Below, piece after piece: positions 1 to 7,865 of a DNA stretch of 23,861 bases. Numbering within the stretch: the stretch's first letter is position 1; each line of letters opens with the position of its first letter. The notes below the pieces were generated by a model. It had not been told where the DNA came from and did not search any database. It saw only the letters and a list, made by a program, of their open reading frames with translations. This DNA is from Planctomycetota bacterium. Lineage in GTDB: Bacteria > Planctomycetota > Phycisphaerae > WQYP01 > JAJZKY01. A program made the position numbers and the translations under genes. The stretch covers positions 1-23,861 of the forward strand of contig JAJZKY010000004.1 of NCBI GenBank assembly GCA_021803885.1, given 5' to 3'.

Positions 1-1
1 G

Positions 2-1036
2 CAGGTCACGGCGGTCGACAAGAACGGACACACGGTGTTGGATGACGACGACACCGTGGTCCTGACCATCACTGGCCAGAGCGCTGCCCTGGGCGACGTA
101 ACGCTGACCAACGGCACGGGCAGCGCAAACATTGTGCTGACGGCGGGAGGCGCGTATACCATTACGGCCACCGACACCACCACGCCCACCGTCGCCGGCA
201 TCTCAAACCTCATCACGGTCAACAAGCTCGCCACCACCACCACGCTCAGCGTCAACAATGGCTCCATCACCCCGGGCCAGAGCGTGACGCTGAAGGCTAC
301 GGTGACATCGTCCATCGGCACGCCCACCGGCACGGTGAACTTCTATGACAGTGGCGCGCTGCTGGGCCCAGGCACGCTGACAAACGGCGTGGCCATCCTG
401 AACACCACGGCACTGTCGGCAGGAGTCACCAACTCGCTGACGGCCACCTACGAAGGCAACACAACGTATCTGGCCAGCACCACCACGGCGCCGGTGACGG
501 TTGTTGTGGCGCCGCTGGACTTCACGCTTTCGGTCACCGGCGCGTCGATCGCCACCGTGGTGCCCGGCAAACCGGCGACCTTCACCATGACTGTCGATCC
601 CCTCTACGGCAGCTATGCCGGGCCGGTCGGCTTCAACGTCACCGGCCTGCCGTCGGGGGCCACCTACACCATCAGCCCGTCCACGGTGGCGGCCAACGCC
701 GGCAAACAGACGGTAACCTTGACCATCGTGACGGCGCCAACCACGGCCTCCATGCACAAGCCTCAGCCGCTGGGCCGCAAGATGGCGCCCATTGGGCTGG
801 CGCTGCTGCTGCTGCCATTCTTCGGCGCCGGGAGCATGCGACGACAGGGAAGACGCCTGAGCCGCCTGCTCTGCGTGCTGCTGGCGGTGGGCGCGCTGGG
901 CGCGGCCATTGGCCTCAGCGGCTGCAGTTCGCCGAGCGGCTTCTTTGCCCAGCAGGCCAAGGGCTACAACATGACGGTGACGGCCACGGCGGGCAGCCTG
1001 CAGCACACCACCACCGTAACGCTCAACATCGAGTAA
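2..1036 (+). CDS. Ig-like repeat surface protein, 3' end only
   Basis: The reading frame is open from the window edge, so the start lies upstream; the GTG at 35 is internal. The visible 344 residues hold the end of one Ig-like beta domain, a complete bacterial Ig-like domain (about residues 75-168, Thr/Val/Gly rich, with a TGTVNFYDSG motif near its middle) and a third beta-rich segment. Near the C-terminus are two hydrophobic stretches separated by a basic RRQGRR segment, followed by an LSGCSS motif and a short beta tail. Large Ig-repeat proteins with this hydrophobic-basic tail are common in Acidobacteria and are probably exported and surface-attached. The role (adhesion or wall scaffold) is inferred. 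The next gene follows within 20 bases, suggesting co-transcription. Confidence 0.85.
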   Translation, partial: QVTAVDKNGHTVLDDDDTVVLTITGQSAALGDVTLTNGTGSANIVLTAGGAYTITATDTTTPTVAGISNLITVNKLATTTTLSVNNGSITPGQSVTLKATVTSSIGTPTGTVNFYDSGALLGPGTLTNGVAILNTTALSAGVTNSLTATYEGNTTYLASTTTAPVTVVVAPLDFTLSVTGASIATVVPGKPATFTMTVDPLYGSYAGPVGFNVTGLPSGATYTISPSTVAANAGKQTVTLTIVTAPTTASMHKPQPLGRKMAPIGLALLLLPFFGAGSMRRQGRRLSRLLCVLLAVGALGAAIGLSGCSSPSGFFAQQAKGYNMTVTATAGSLQHTTTVTLNIE

Positions 1037-1054
1037 CCCATGAGGAGAATGGCA

Positions 1055-1645
1055 ATGCGGAGATTTCTTGGCAGTGTGCTCCTGATGGGAGCAATGATGG
1101 CGGCGCCGCTCATGGCGCAGGCGCGGCATGCGGCAACCAAAGCGGCGAGCAAAGATCCAAGCCGCTGCAGTGTGGCCTTCACCTACGATCCGGCGCACGC
1201 CAACACGGCGGGCGGCCAGGGCTTTGCCATGCAGGGCGCGGGCGCGCAGTTTCAGGTGCGCGTCTGGCGCGGCCTGGGGCTGATGGCCGACTTTGCCGGC
1301 CTGCACGCCGGCAACATCCACTCCAGCGGCGTAGGCCTGGACCTGACGACGTACACCTTCGGCCCGCGCTACACCTGGCGGCTGGGCAGGATGTCGCTTT
1401 ACATGCAGGGCCTGGTGGGCGGCGCGCATGGCTTCAACGGGCTGTTTCCGCACACCGGCGGCGCAACCACAATGGCGAACAGCGTAGCGGCGCTGGCCGG
1501 CGGCGGCGTCGATGTTGCATTGGCTCATCATGTGGCGCTGCGGCTTGTCGAAGCCGACTGGCTGCGCACCGATCTGCCTAACTCCACCAACAGTGCGCAA
1601 AACACCCTGCGCCTCGGCTTCGGCGTCGTCTGGCGCTTCCGCTGA
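1055..1645 (+). CDS. small secreted, outer-membrane-barrel-like protein
   Basis: The 196-residue product starts with a typical signal peptide (MRRFLGSVLLMGAMMAAPLM, then AQA). The mature part has alternating polar and hydrophobic strands, aromatic residues at strand ends and a terminal Phe-Arg (VVWRFR), all typical of a small outer-membrane beta-barrel. An in-frame ATG at 1040 is possible. I prefer 1055 because AGGAGA at 1043-1048 lies six bases before it and the signal peptide then begins correctly. It follows the Ig-domain gene by 18 bases and probably shares its transcript. Acidobacterial genomes often pair such barrels with Ig-repeat proteins; no specific function can be given. Confidence 0.8.
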   Translation: MRRFLGSVLLMGAMMAAPLMAQARHAATKAASKDPSRCSVAFTYDPAHANTAGGQGFAMQGAGAQFQVRVWRGLGLMADFAGLHAGNIHSSGVGLDLTTYTFGPRYTWRLGRMSLYMQGLVGGAHGFNGLFPHTGGATTMANSVAALAGGGVDVALAHHVALRLVEADWLRTDLPNSTNSAQNTLRLGFGVVWRFR

Positions 1646-1760
1646 GCCAGCTTCCGCAGCGTAGAGGGCAACTTGGCCGCAGTTGACATCGCAGTTTGAT
1701 TGCTTTTGCCGGGCGGTGGCCCACTCGCGTCTTTCACAGAGTCAGATCCACTACAAAATG

Positions 1761-1808
1761 GGGTGGCCCATCCATGACGCGTTTTTTGCGGCATGGGTGG
1801 GGTGACCC
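1761..1808. repeat. imperfect palindrome in intergenic repeat DNA
   Basis: GGGT...ACCC ends enclose two 14-base arms (1767-1780 and 1788-1801) that pair at 12 of 14 positions around a T-rich loop (1781-1787). The T-run is inside the loop and not after the stem, so this is not an intrinsic terminator. It looks like a REP-type unit of the kind scattered in acidobacterial intergenic DNA; that family membership is from memory. Confidence 0.5.
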
Positions 1809-1991
1809 AAAGACGGCCTACTCACCCGTGTTCTTCCCTCCCAGCTCCACCACCGCCCGGCGGGCGCCCCGGCCCAAACACGCGCGGACCCCATTCCCGA
1901 CAAATAAGGGTGCTCCGTCTGGCTCTGCTGGTCAGGGCGGGAGACCACGAATCCAACCCAGGGTGTCGTCCTGGCAAGACGATCAGCGAAG

Positions 1992-2269
1992 GTCAAGCCC
2001 CCTGCGCCTCAACCCCTGCGAATCCAGAGAGTTACGTTTGCAGGTAATTTCCGCTCCTCCACATACAATAGAACCATTGACGCTTCCACGGGCCAGCCCA
2101 GGCAGAACGCCGGCAGGACCGCGCCAATCCATTCCGTATCCTGCTCCGGGCTCGCAGAGCATGCTCCGCGAGCCCAAGCCGTCGAGCCGGAAAAGGGCTA
2201 CGCACCCACCCCCCTTAAAATATTTTCTTTTCCACAGAATTTCTTGCAGGTAATTTTCTTGCCAACCCC
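1992..2269 (+). repeat. dispersed intergenic repeat, copy A
   Basis: The two ends of this stretch match the reverse complement of 21854-22094. The left end (from GTCAAGCCCC through CGAATCCA to GCTTCCA) is clearly similar. The right end (from CGCACCCACC to GCCAACCCC) is nearly identical and includes a perfectly conserved 29-base core at 2221-2249 ending in CACAGAATTTCTTGCAG. The middle has diverged. No transposase or clear terminal inverted repeat is visible, so it resembles a non-autonomous or structural repeat family. Confidence 0.75.
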
Positions 2270-2389
2270 AAATGCATGGATCGGGCGCCCAAAAACCCGG
2301 GGCCCGCAGTGAGCGATCCGTTAACCCTGCTCGCTCCGCTTTCATCGCGCGCACAAGGCTTGAACTGTGGTCTGCAACCAATCGGACCA

Positions 2390-2419
2390 TTGGTGCAATG
2401 TCGGTCACTCGCTTATACT
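2390..2419 (+). promoter_or_regulatory. candidate promoter for ssb
   Basis: A strong -10 hexamer TATACT (2414-2419) is preceded after 18 bases by TTGGTG (2390-2395), a weak -35. It lies about 150 bases before the ssb start in otherwise non-coding DNA. It was recognised by eye only. Confidence 0.4.
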
Positions 2420-2570
2420 TCCGTCAGAGATCTGAGGAAAATGGAAGAAAGGAGCCTGGTCCCTGCCAATCTCGCCGCAAGCGGCTGAGTCCCAAAGACA
2501 GAAGGCGATTCCGGCGCTAAGTCTTACCACATGACACGTAAAATTGGCAGCAGACAGCAAACGCACAAAT

Positions 2571-3032
2571 ATGGCCAAGACTGTAAACAAGGTTTTTCTG
2601 TTGGGGAATGTGGGCAAAGACCCTGAAATCCGCTCGACCGGCGGCGGCACCATGGTGGCCAACTTCAGCATTGCCACCACTGAACGCTCCAAGGACCAGC
2701 AGGGTAACTGGCAGGACCGCACCGAGTGGCACAACGTTGTGGCCTATGGGCGGCTGGCCGAAATTGTGCGCGATTACGTCAAGAAGGGCTCGAAGCTTTT
2801 CGTCGAGGGGCGGCTGACCACGCGCAACTGGGAGGACAAGGAGTACGCCGGCAGAAAGGTCTATCGTACTGAGATCATCGTCAATGATCTGTCGCTGCTG
2901 TCGGGCCGCGACGAAGGCGGACGGCCCGCCGCATCCAGCGGCCCGGCGGCCAACTTTGACCAGCGTCCCGCCGCCGGACAGGATGAGTACGCCCAGTCGG
3001 CGGAAATCTCCGATGAGGATATTCCGTTCTGA
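2571..3032 (+). CDS. ssb: single-stranded DNA-binding protein
   Basis: The 153-residue protein coats single-stranded DNA as a tetramer during replication, recombination and repair. It begins MAKTVNKVFLLGNVGKDPEI, the standard SSB N-terminus. The OB-fold follows to about residue 115, with the conserved TEWHNVVAYGRLAEI and KGSKLFVEGRL segments. A flexible Gly/Pro/Gln-rich linker then leads to the acidic tip DEDIPF, which recruits partner proteins. I chose ATG 2571 because the protein aligns from there; an upstream in-frame TTG at 2544 would only add nonsense residues. No clear Shine-Dalgarno sequence precedes it. It is monocistronic as far as the window shows and is unrelated to the fluoride locus downstream. 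Confidence 0.97.
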   Translation: MAKTVNKVFLLGNVGKDPEIRSTGGGTMVANFSIATTERSKDQQGNWQDRTEWHNVVAYGRLAEIVRDYVKKGSKLFVEGRLTTRNWEDKEYAGRKVYRTEIIVNDLSLLSGRDEGGRPAASSGPAANFDQRPAAGQDEYAQSAEISDEDIPF

Positions 3033-3141
3033 GATATACCTGAAACAGGCTTTATAAAGATTTGCGGCGCCGCCCTGCACTCAGGGGCGGGACGAATCGT
3101 AGCTCCGCTTCTGTCGTCCAATCCCCGGAGGAGAGCCTGAG

Positions 3142-4119
3142 ATGCGAACCATTACCCTCGAGGAGCACGTCTCCACGCCCGCCTTGCTTCAGGCCGTGGA
3201 CGCGCGAAATCAGCATGACGTTGCCAATGAATACATCCGCAGAGTTCGCGAGAAGCTGGTAGATCTTGACGCAGGGCGCATCGCCGATATGGATGCCGCC
3301 CGCATCGACATGCAGGTGCTCTCTCTTGCCGGCGGCGATATGGACCGTCTCGACGCGCCCACCGCTACCGCCCTTGCAAGGGATGTGAACGACGCGATGG
3401 CTGCCGCGGTCCAGAAGCACCCCGCACGCTTTGCCGCCTTCGCCGCCGTGAACCTGCAGGATCCGGAATCCGCCGCGAGCGAGCTGGAGCGCTGCATCGG
3501 TCAACTGCGCTTTGTCGGCGTCATGGTCAATGGCACCACGCGCGGCGCATTTCTCGACCATCCCCGCTTCACGCCCTTTTGGGAGACCGTCCACGCACTC
3601 GATGTTCCGGTTTACCTGCACCCGGCTCCGCCGCCGCCGCCGGTCCGAGCGGCCTACTTCGGCGATCTCCCTCAGGACCTCGCCTTCATGCTCGCCACGG
3701 CTGGCTGGGGATGGCATGTCGAAACCGGCATGCACGCGCTGCGCCTGATGGCTTCCGGCCTCTTCGATCGGTTGCCGGGCCTCAAAATCATCATCGGCCA
3801 CATGGGAGAGAATCTGCCGTTCTCACTGGCCCGCGCCGACACTGTGCTCGCCCGCCGGCAGGGAAGCCGCTCCATTGCTGAAATCTTCCACCAGCATTTC
3901 CACATCACTACCAGCGGATACTTCACCCTGCCGCCGCTGCTGTGCGCGCTCGAAGTTGTGGGCGCCGACCGCATCCTGTTCTCAATCGACTATCCGTACA
4001 GCTCCACCGAAGTTGGCCGCCATTTTCTGGATTCGTGGCCGCTCAATCCTGCCGATACGCATAAAATCGCGCACGGCAATGCAGAGCGGCTTCTGAAGCT
4101 CCCGCCGGCCGCCGCATAA
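3142..4119 (+). CDS. amidohydrolase-2 family decarboxylase/hydrolase
   Basis: This 325-residue TIM-barrel enzyme belongs to the Amidohydro_2 family, which includes aminocarboxymuconate-semialdehyde and gamma-resorcylate/2,3-dihydroxybenzoate decarboxylases. The start is supported by GGAGGAGAG (3126-3134) seven bases before the ATG. Likely metal ligands are E7 and H9 of an LEEH motif (the E-x-H form known from resorcylate decarboxylases, in place of H-x-H), H160 in VYLHP, H220 in GHMGE and D283 in SIDYPY. The E-x-H form favours a decarboxylase-type member on an aromatic or related carboxylate, but the substrate cannot be told from sequence. It stands alone between ssb and the phosphoesterase operon, whose own promoter and riboswitch lie downstream. 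Confidence 0.88.
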   Translation: MRTITLEEHVSTPALLQAVDARNQHDVANEYIRRVREKLVDLDAGRIADMDAARIDMQVLSLAGGDMDRLDAPTATALARDVNDAMAAAVQKHPARFAAFAAVNLQDPESAASELERCIGQLRFVGVMVNGTTRGAFLDHPRFTPFWETVHALDVPVYLHPAPPPPPVRAAYFGDLPQDLAFMLATAGWGWHVETGMHALRLMASGLFDRLPGLKIIIGHMGENLPFSLARADTVLARRQGSRSIAEIFHQHFHITTSGYFTLPPLLCALEVVGADRILFSIDYPYSSTEVGRHFLDSWPLNPADTHKIAHGNAERLLKLPPAAA

Positions 4120-4175
4120 GGGACTGACCGGAAGCGTGTTGGGATCGATGGGAAAAGAGCGCCAGGGCAGTGAGC

Positions 4176-4202
4176 TTGAGCGGCTACGTCCCGCGATATA
4201 CT
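4176..4202 (+). promoter_or_regulatory. candidate promoter for phosphoesterase-HEAT-GTPase operon
   Basis: GATATACT places a good -10 hexamer (TATACT, 4197-4202). TTGAGC (4176-4181) is a possible -35 with a short 15-base spacer. Transcription would start near 4209, exactly where a 9-bp hairpin (4209-4232, one G-U pair) begins, just ahead of the riboswitch. Position relative to the riboswitch is the best support. Confidence 0.4.
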
Positions 4203-4233
4203 CAGGGTGTAGTTCCGTTGCAGCGGAATTACA

Positions 4234-4306
4234 GGGCGAAGGGGTTCGCCCCAACTACTGATCCATCCTTTGTGCCTGGACCTGGATGGGCAGATGATGA
4301 CCCCTG
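4234..4306 (+). ncRNA. fluoride (crcB-type) riboswitch aptamer, phosphoesterase operon
   Basis: The element begins with hairpin GGGCGA/TCGCCC (4234-4239 with 4246-4251) closing loop AGGGGT. A second stem follows: CTGATCCATCC (4258-4268) with GGATGGGCAG (4284-4293), one bulge. The 3' strand ATGATGACCCCT (4294-4305) can pair ACCCCT back to AGGGGT in the first loop, forming the pseudoknot that defines fluoride riboswitches. The GAUGACNCC signature agrees with the two other copies in the window. Expression platform: anti-Shine-Dalgarno at 4343-4351, annotated separately. Fluoride binding as the ligand is taken from the known family. Confidence 0.87.
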
Positions 4307-4342
4307 GTGAGTTTTCGCCGGGAGTTGCCTGCCCGGCCGGCT

Positions 4343-4404
4343 CGCCTCCATATTATGCGAATTTGCGCTTGATAGGCCCTGGCGGTGCTGTAACCATGGA
4401 GGCG
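4343..4404 (+). promoter_or_regulatory. anti-Shine-Dalgarno helix (expression platform)
   Basis: CGCCTCCAT (4343-4351) is perfectly complementary over 9 bases to ATGGAGGCG (4396-4404), which contains the only ribosome-binding site (GGAGG 4398-4402) of the phosphoesterase gene. GGTGAG (4306-4311), right after the aptamer, can pair with CTCGCC (4341-4346) and open that helix. A hairpin of 4302-4309 with 4316-4322 would instead occupy both GGTG and the pseudoknot strand. This gives a plausible translational ON switch; the mechanism is inferred. Confidence 0.6.
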
Positions 4405-4406
4405 CT

Positions 4407-5105
4407 GTGAAGATTGTCATCATCTCCGATATCCACGGAAATCTTGCCGCACTGGGCGCGCTTCCCGAGCGGGACTACGACGCGCTCTGGTGCATCGGCG
4501 ACCTGGTTGACTACGGGCCATGCCCGCACGAGGTGGTGCGGCAAATTCAAGCAAAGGCTGCCTTGTGCGTTCGCGGAAACCATGACAACGCGGCTGGGCT
4601 TTCGGTGGATCCGAACTGTTCGCCACCGTACAAACATCTGGCTGCAGAGACGCTGCGGTATACACAGCAAGTCTGCACCGAAGACGATGTGCTGTACCTG
4701 CGGAGTTTGCCGCTGCAATACCGGGTCATGACGGGCGGAGCGAAGTTCCATCTGGTCCATGCGATGCCCACGGATCCGCTCTTTGGCTACTGTCCGCAAG
4801 ACTCTGAGCTTTGGCGAGAGCAGGTGCGGGGCATCGATGCCGATGTACTGGTGGTGGGGCATACGCACACGCCATTTGTGCGGTTCGAGGACGGAACGGT
4901 CATCGTCAATCCGGGGAGTCTCGGCCAGCCGAAAACAGGCCGCCCGCAGGCCTGCTATGCGGTGTGGGAAGATGGGAAGATTTCTCTCAAGGAATACGAC
5001 TATCCGATTGACGAGACGATTCGCGGCATTCGAGGGATGCCGCTTGAAACGCATGATCAAGAGTCGCTGATCGCAGTGCTAAAGACCGGGAATCTGCCGG
5101 CCTGA
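4407..5105 (+). CDS. calcineurin-like metallophosphoesterase
   Basis: The 232-residue protein is a compact phosphodiesterase/phosphatase of the YfcE/MJ0936-like class. Metal-binding motifs are in order: DIH (D8, H10), GDLVDYG (D32), GNHD (N58, H59), H118, and GHTHTPF (H152, H154), followed by the conserved VNPGSLGQP. Start is GTG with GGAGG four bases upstream; a five-base-shifted mini-ORF (ATG 4396 to TGA 4410) overlaps it. It is the first gene of a (+) operon with a HEAT protein and a dynamin-like GTPase, under the riboswitch at 4234. Its substrate is unknown. Metal-dependent phosphatases are a class often inhibited by fluoride, so it may be a replacement or repair enzyme, but that is inference. 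Confidence 0.9.
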   Translation: MKIVIISDIHGNLAALGALPERDYDALWCIGDLVDYGPCPHEVVRQIQAKAALCVRGNHDNAAGLSVDPNCSPPYKHLAAETLRYTQQVCTEDDVLYLRSLPLQYRVMTGGAKFHLVHAMPTDPLFGYCPQDSELWREQVRGIDADVLVVGHTHTPFVRFEDGTVIVNPGSLGQPKTGRPQACYAVWEDGKISLKEYDYPIDETIRGIRGMPLETHDQESLIAVLKTGNLPA

Positions 5106-5168
5106 AGAGACTGGAATCGCCGGCCGGTACGCAACCGGGGCTGTGAGATTTGGAAGGGCAACAGAATC

Positions 5169-6122
5169 ATGAACAGTTCCCCATCTGCGACGCCTTCGAT
5201 CGAGCGGCTGGTGAGCCTGCTTGATTCGATGGTGGAAGGCGAGAGTGCTGTTGAACAACTTATCGCTCGCGGTCAACCGTCAGTTCCGTATCTCGAACGC
5301 TTTCTCCTGAGCTCGCCGCCAAGGTCGCTCGCGCTTCCGCGATGCCGCGCCGTGCGGGCGCTGGGAGAGCTTGGCGCTTATCCGGTATTGATCGCGTATT
5401 TCCGGTGCTACACGCGGCCTGACGACGCAGCCGTGCTTTTCGCCGAAGATGCCGTGCGAAGCGCGGCAGCTGAAGAACTTCTCCATTGCCGGGGCGAAGT
5501 TGTCTTTCCGGTGCTCCTCGACGCCGTTCGGCAACGCGCCACCGGCGGGTTGGTGCGCTCGCTAGGCGAGTTTCGGAGAGCGGAAGCAATTCCCGCGTTC
5601 TTCGAGCTGTTGGAGGACGATCTATGCCGGGAGGATGCAAAAGAGGCATTGCGAAAGAGCGCGGCGGCCGCGCATGCCTTTGCCGTGTTTTTGTTGCGTG
5701 GGCAGACAGCAGTCCCCTTTGCGGGGCCTGGCGCATCGCGCCGGCGGCGCGCGACGCTGCAACTGCTGGCGGAGTGGGGAGTGAGTGCGGCGGAGTGGCC
5801 GGAGTTGCGGGGATTTCTCTGGGATGACGACATGGATTGTGTGATTGCCGCTGCACGAGTCGGGATGCGCTTAGGTGAATCGCATCAGGAAGCGATTGCG
5901 GAGGCTTTGATCGAGGGCTCAGGAAGGATGAACTGGGCGCAGGAAACGGATGCTGTCGAGATGCTGGATTCGTGCGGTGAGATTGCGCGCGCTGTTGCAG
6001 CGAGAATTGCAGAGCACCGCAGGAGTCTTGGCGAAAAGCCGGAGTGGACTTCGCCATTTTGGCGAACTCTTCATCACCTGCTCGGAGGAAGTCTGCAAGC
6101 ACGGTTTGGCGGAGTTGCCTGA
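5169..6122 (+). CDS. HEAT-repeat-like helical protein
   Basis: The 317-residue protein has no catalytic motif that I recognise. It consists of successive amphipathic helix pairs with HEAT/PBS-lyase-like spacing: AVRALGELG near residue 60, AVRSAAAEELL near 97, LVRSLGEFRRAEAIPAFFELL near 130, and DAKEALRKSA near 160. These form a solenoid suited to protein binding. AAGGG lies about 12 bases before the ATG. It sits 63 bases after the phosphoesterase and about 30 bases before the GTPase gene, so one transcript is likely. A second, shorter HEAT protein follows the dynamin gene of the opposite operon (9943-10362), so a HEAT partner for each GTPase set may be part of the system. A scaffold or adaptor role is inferred. 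Confidence 0.75.
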   Translation: MNSSPSATPSIERLVSLLDSMVEGESAVEQLIARGQPSVPYLERFLLSSPPRSLALPRCRAVRALGELGAYPVLIAYFRCYTRPDDAAVLFAEDAVRSAAAEELLHCRGEVVFPVLLDAVRQRATGGLVRSLGEFRRAEAIPAFFELLEDDLCREDAKEALRKSAAAAHAFAVFLLRGQTAVPFAGPGASRRRRATLQLLAEWGVSAAEWPELRGFLWDDDMDCVIAAARVGMRLGESHQEAIAEALIEGSGRMNWAQETDAVEMLDSCGEIARAVAARIAEHRRSLGEKPEWTSPFWRTLHHLLGGSLQARFGGVA

Positions 6123-6152
6123 TTGCTCCATGATGCAAGATTGGTGACCGGA

Positions 6153-7847
6153 ATGGATCTGAAGCAGTACGAGCAAACAAAATTTGCGATGGCAGAGATT
6201 CTTCGCGCGGCTCAAGCCGTGGACACGAAGGATACCGGCCTGCAATCCAGTAGCCGCGATCTGCTTGCGCGTCTGGCGGACGACCGCTTCAATCTGATGG
6301 TTGTCGGGCGCTTCAATCGCGGCAAATCCACGCTGGTAAACGCTCTGCTGGGCGCGGCGCATCTGCCGACTGGAATCCTTCCACGCACGTCGGTGATCAC
6401 AACGGTACGATATGGCAGCCGGACGCAGGTTGTGCTGAACTTTGCCGGTTCGCGTCTGCGCCAGCCCGTGCCGCTTTCGCGCCTGCCCGAGTATGTGACG
6501 CAGCAATCGAATCCTGGCAACGTCAAGGGGGTGGAATGCGCGGAGATCGAACTGCCCGCCGAACTGCTGCGCCGCGGGCTCTTTTTCGTGGACAGCCCGG
6601 GGCTGGGATCGGCAATCGCCGCAAATACGCAGACGACGGAGCGATTCTTTCCCGAGGCGGACGCCTTTGTTCTGATCACGAGCTACGAAAGCCCGCTTTC
6701 CGAGGAGGAAGTTCGTGCGCTGAGGCGAATACGGGAAGCCGGCAAAGCGCTCTTTATCGCCGTGAACAAGCAGGATACGGCAGGAATGGAAGAGCGCAGC
6801 CAGGTCCTTGAATATGTGCAAATACGACTCAGCGAGTTCTCGTTTCCTCAAGAGCCGAAGATCTTCTCCATTTCGGCGCGTGAGGGCCTGGAAGGGAAAT
6901 TGATTCATAATGCGGATCTTGAGGCTCGGAGCGGCATTCCGCAGTTTGAAGAGGAGCTCTTGCGGTTTCTCACCGAGGAGCGCGCGGAAGCGTTCGTTCA
7001 AAATATGCGGCGGCGCACCGAGGATTTTCTTGCGCTGCGGCGGAACCTTGAAACCAAGGCAGAGAAGCGGGCGGCTTTCGAATCGCTATTGGAAAGGATG
7101 GGAGAGATCCAAGCAGAGTGCGGTCAGGGCGCGGCCGAGGCTCAACTTCAGACCGCGACAGCTCCGCGGCTCCAATTGGAGTTCGAGCAGCGCAGCGGAT
7201 GCACGATTTGCGGCGAGGTCCTGGATGCCGTGTTTCGCTTCCTGAGCAAGCACCAGTACGACTTGACGATTGACCGTGAAGTGCAGCGCGAACATGCCGC
7301 GCGGGGAGGATTCTGCTCTCTCCACACCTGGCAATATGAGAATCTCTCTTCGCCTTACGGCGTATGCGCGGCGTATCCGGTGCTGGCCCATCGCATCGCA
7401 GCCGATCTCCTGCAGGCCGCAAATGGAATGGCACGATTGGATGGAGATGGGGAAGAAGTTGACGGCTTGCTGGCATCGCCGGAAATATGCCGGGTATGTC
7501 AGGTCCGCATCGATGCCGAGCGGGAGGCTGTCAAACACGCCGCTGCTAAGGTGATTCAGGCAACAGGCTCCGCTGCTGGACGGCTGCCTGCATGCTGTCT
7601 GCCGCACCTCGCAATGACGCTGCGGACGCTGGACCGTGCGCAGCCCGCTGGACTACTGCTTCAGGCGCATTCCGAATTTCTCGAACGTCTGGCGGAGGAC
7701 GCGCAGCGCTACGCACTGCGGCACGATGCGCTGCGCCGGCATTTGACCAGCGAAGAAGAACGCCGCGCCGCGCAGCTTCTTTTGCTGATGCTGACAGGCC
7801 ACCGCAGCTTGTGCGCCCCGTGGCAGGTGGAGTGGATCGCCGGATAA
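6153..7847 (+). CDS. dynamin-like GTPase fused to tandem CxxC-CxxH modules
   Basis: The 564-residue protein has an N-terminal dynamin-family GTPase domain: P-loop GRFNRGKST (52-60), switch T79, DSPG (147-150) and NKQD (205-208). After residue 275 there is only a short helical connector, so the usual dynamin stalk with its membrane tip is missing. Instead comes a duplicated cysteine/histidine module: C350-C353 with C388-H391 (GFCSLH), and C446-C449 with C482-H485 (CLPH), then a helical tail. This pattern resembles DUF6062-type putative zinc-binding modules. The ATG at 6153 is chosen because upstream in-frame TTG 6123 and GTG 6144 would leave almost no gap to the HEAT gene; none has a strong ribosome site. 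The same module is free-standing at 13304-13869. It ends 18 bases from the converging ATPase gene. Confidence 0.88.
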   Translation: MDLKQYEQTKFAMAEILRAAQAVDTKDTGLQSSSRDLLARLADDRFNLMVVGRFNRGKSTLVNALLGAAHLPTGILPRTSVITTVRYGSRTQVVLNFAGSRLRQPVPLSRLPEYVTQQSNPGNVKGVECAEIELPAELLRRGLFFVDSPGLGSAIAANTQTTERFFPEADAFVLITSYESPLSEEEVRALRRIREAGKALFIAVNKQDTAGMEERSQVLEYVQIRLSEFSFPQEPKIFSISAREGLEGKLIHNADLEARSGIPQFEEELLRFLTEERAEAFVQNMRRRTEDFLALRRNLETKAEKRAAFESLLERMGEIQAECGQGAAEAQLQTATAPRLQLEFEQRSGCTICGEVLDAVFRFLSKHQYDLTIDREVQREHAARGGFCSLHTWQYENLSSPYGVCAAYPVLAHRIAADLLQAANGMARLDGDGEEVDGLLASPEICRVCQVRIDAEREAVKHAAAKVIQATGSAAGRLPACCLPHLAMTLRTLDRAQPAGLLLQAHSEFLERLAEDAQRYALRHDALRRHLTSEEERRAAQLLLLMLTGHRSLCAPWQVEWIAG

Positions 7848-7865
7848 CGGCTGCCGGTCAATCGA

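Larger units (their letters stand above)
1646..2389. other. intergenic stretch with repeats
   Basis: No convincing gene is seen here. The stretch holds an imperfect hairpin (1761-1808) and a GC-rich dispersed repeat (1992-2269), both annotated separately. Open frames on both strands are Pro/Arg/Ser-rich low-complexity translations without ribosome sites. Confidence 0.7.

Noticed and set aside
203..1600. Minus-strand open frame of 465 codons
   Set aside because: It is antisense to the Ig-domain and barrel genes and is low-complexity Arg/His/Gly-rich translation.
1761..1808. Intrinsic terminator after the barrel gene
   Set aside because: The T-run lies in the loop and not after the stem, and it is over 100 bases from the gene end.
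2441..2488. 15-codon leader peptide before ssb (ATG with GAGG upstream)
   Set aside because: It is too short to support, with no attenuator-like structure around it.
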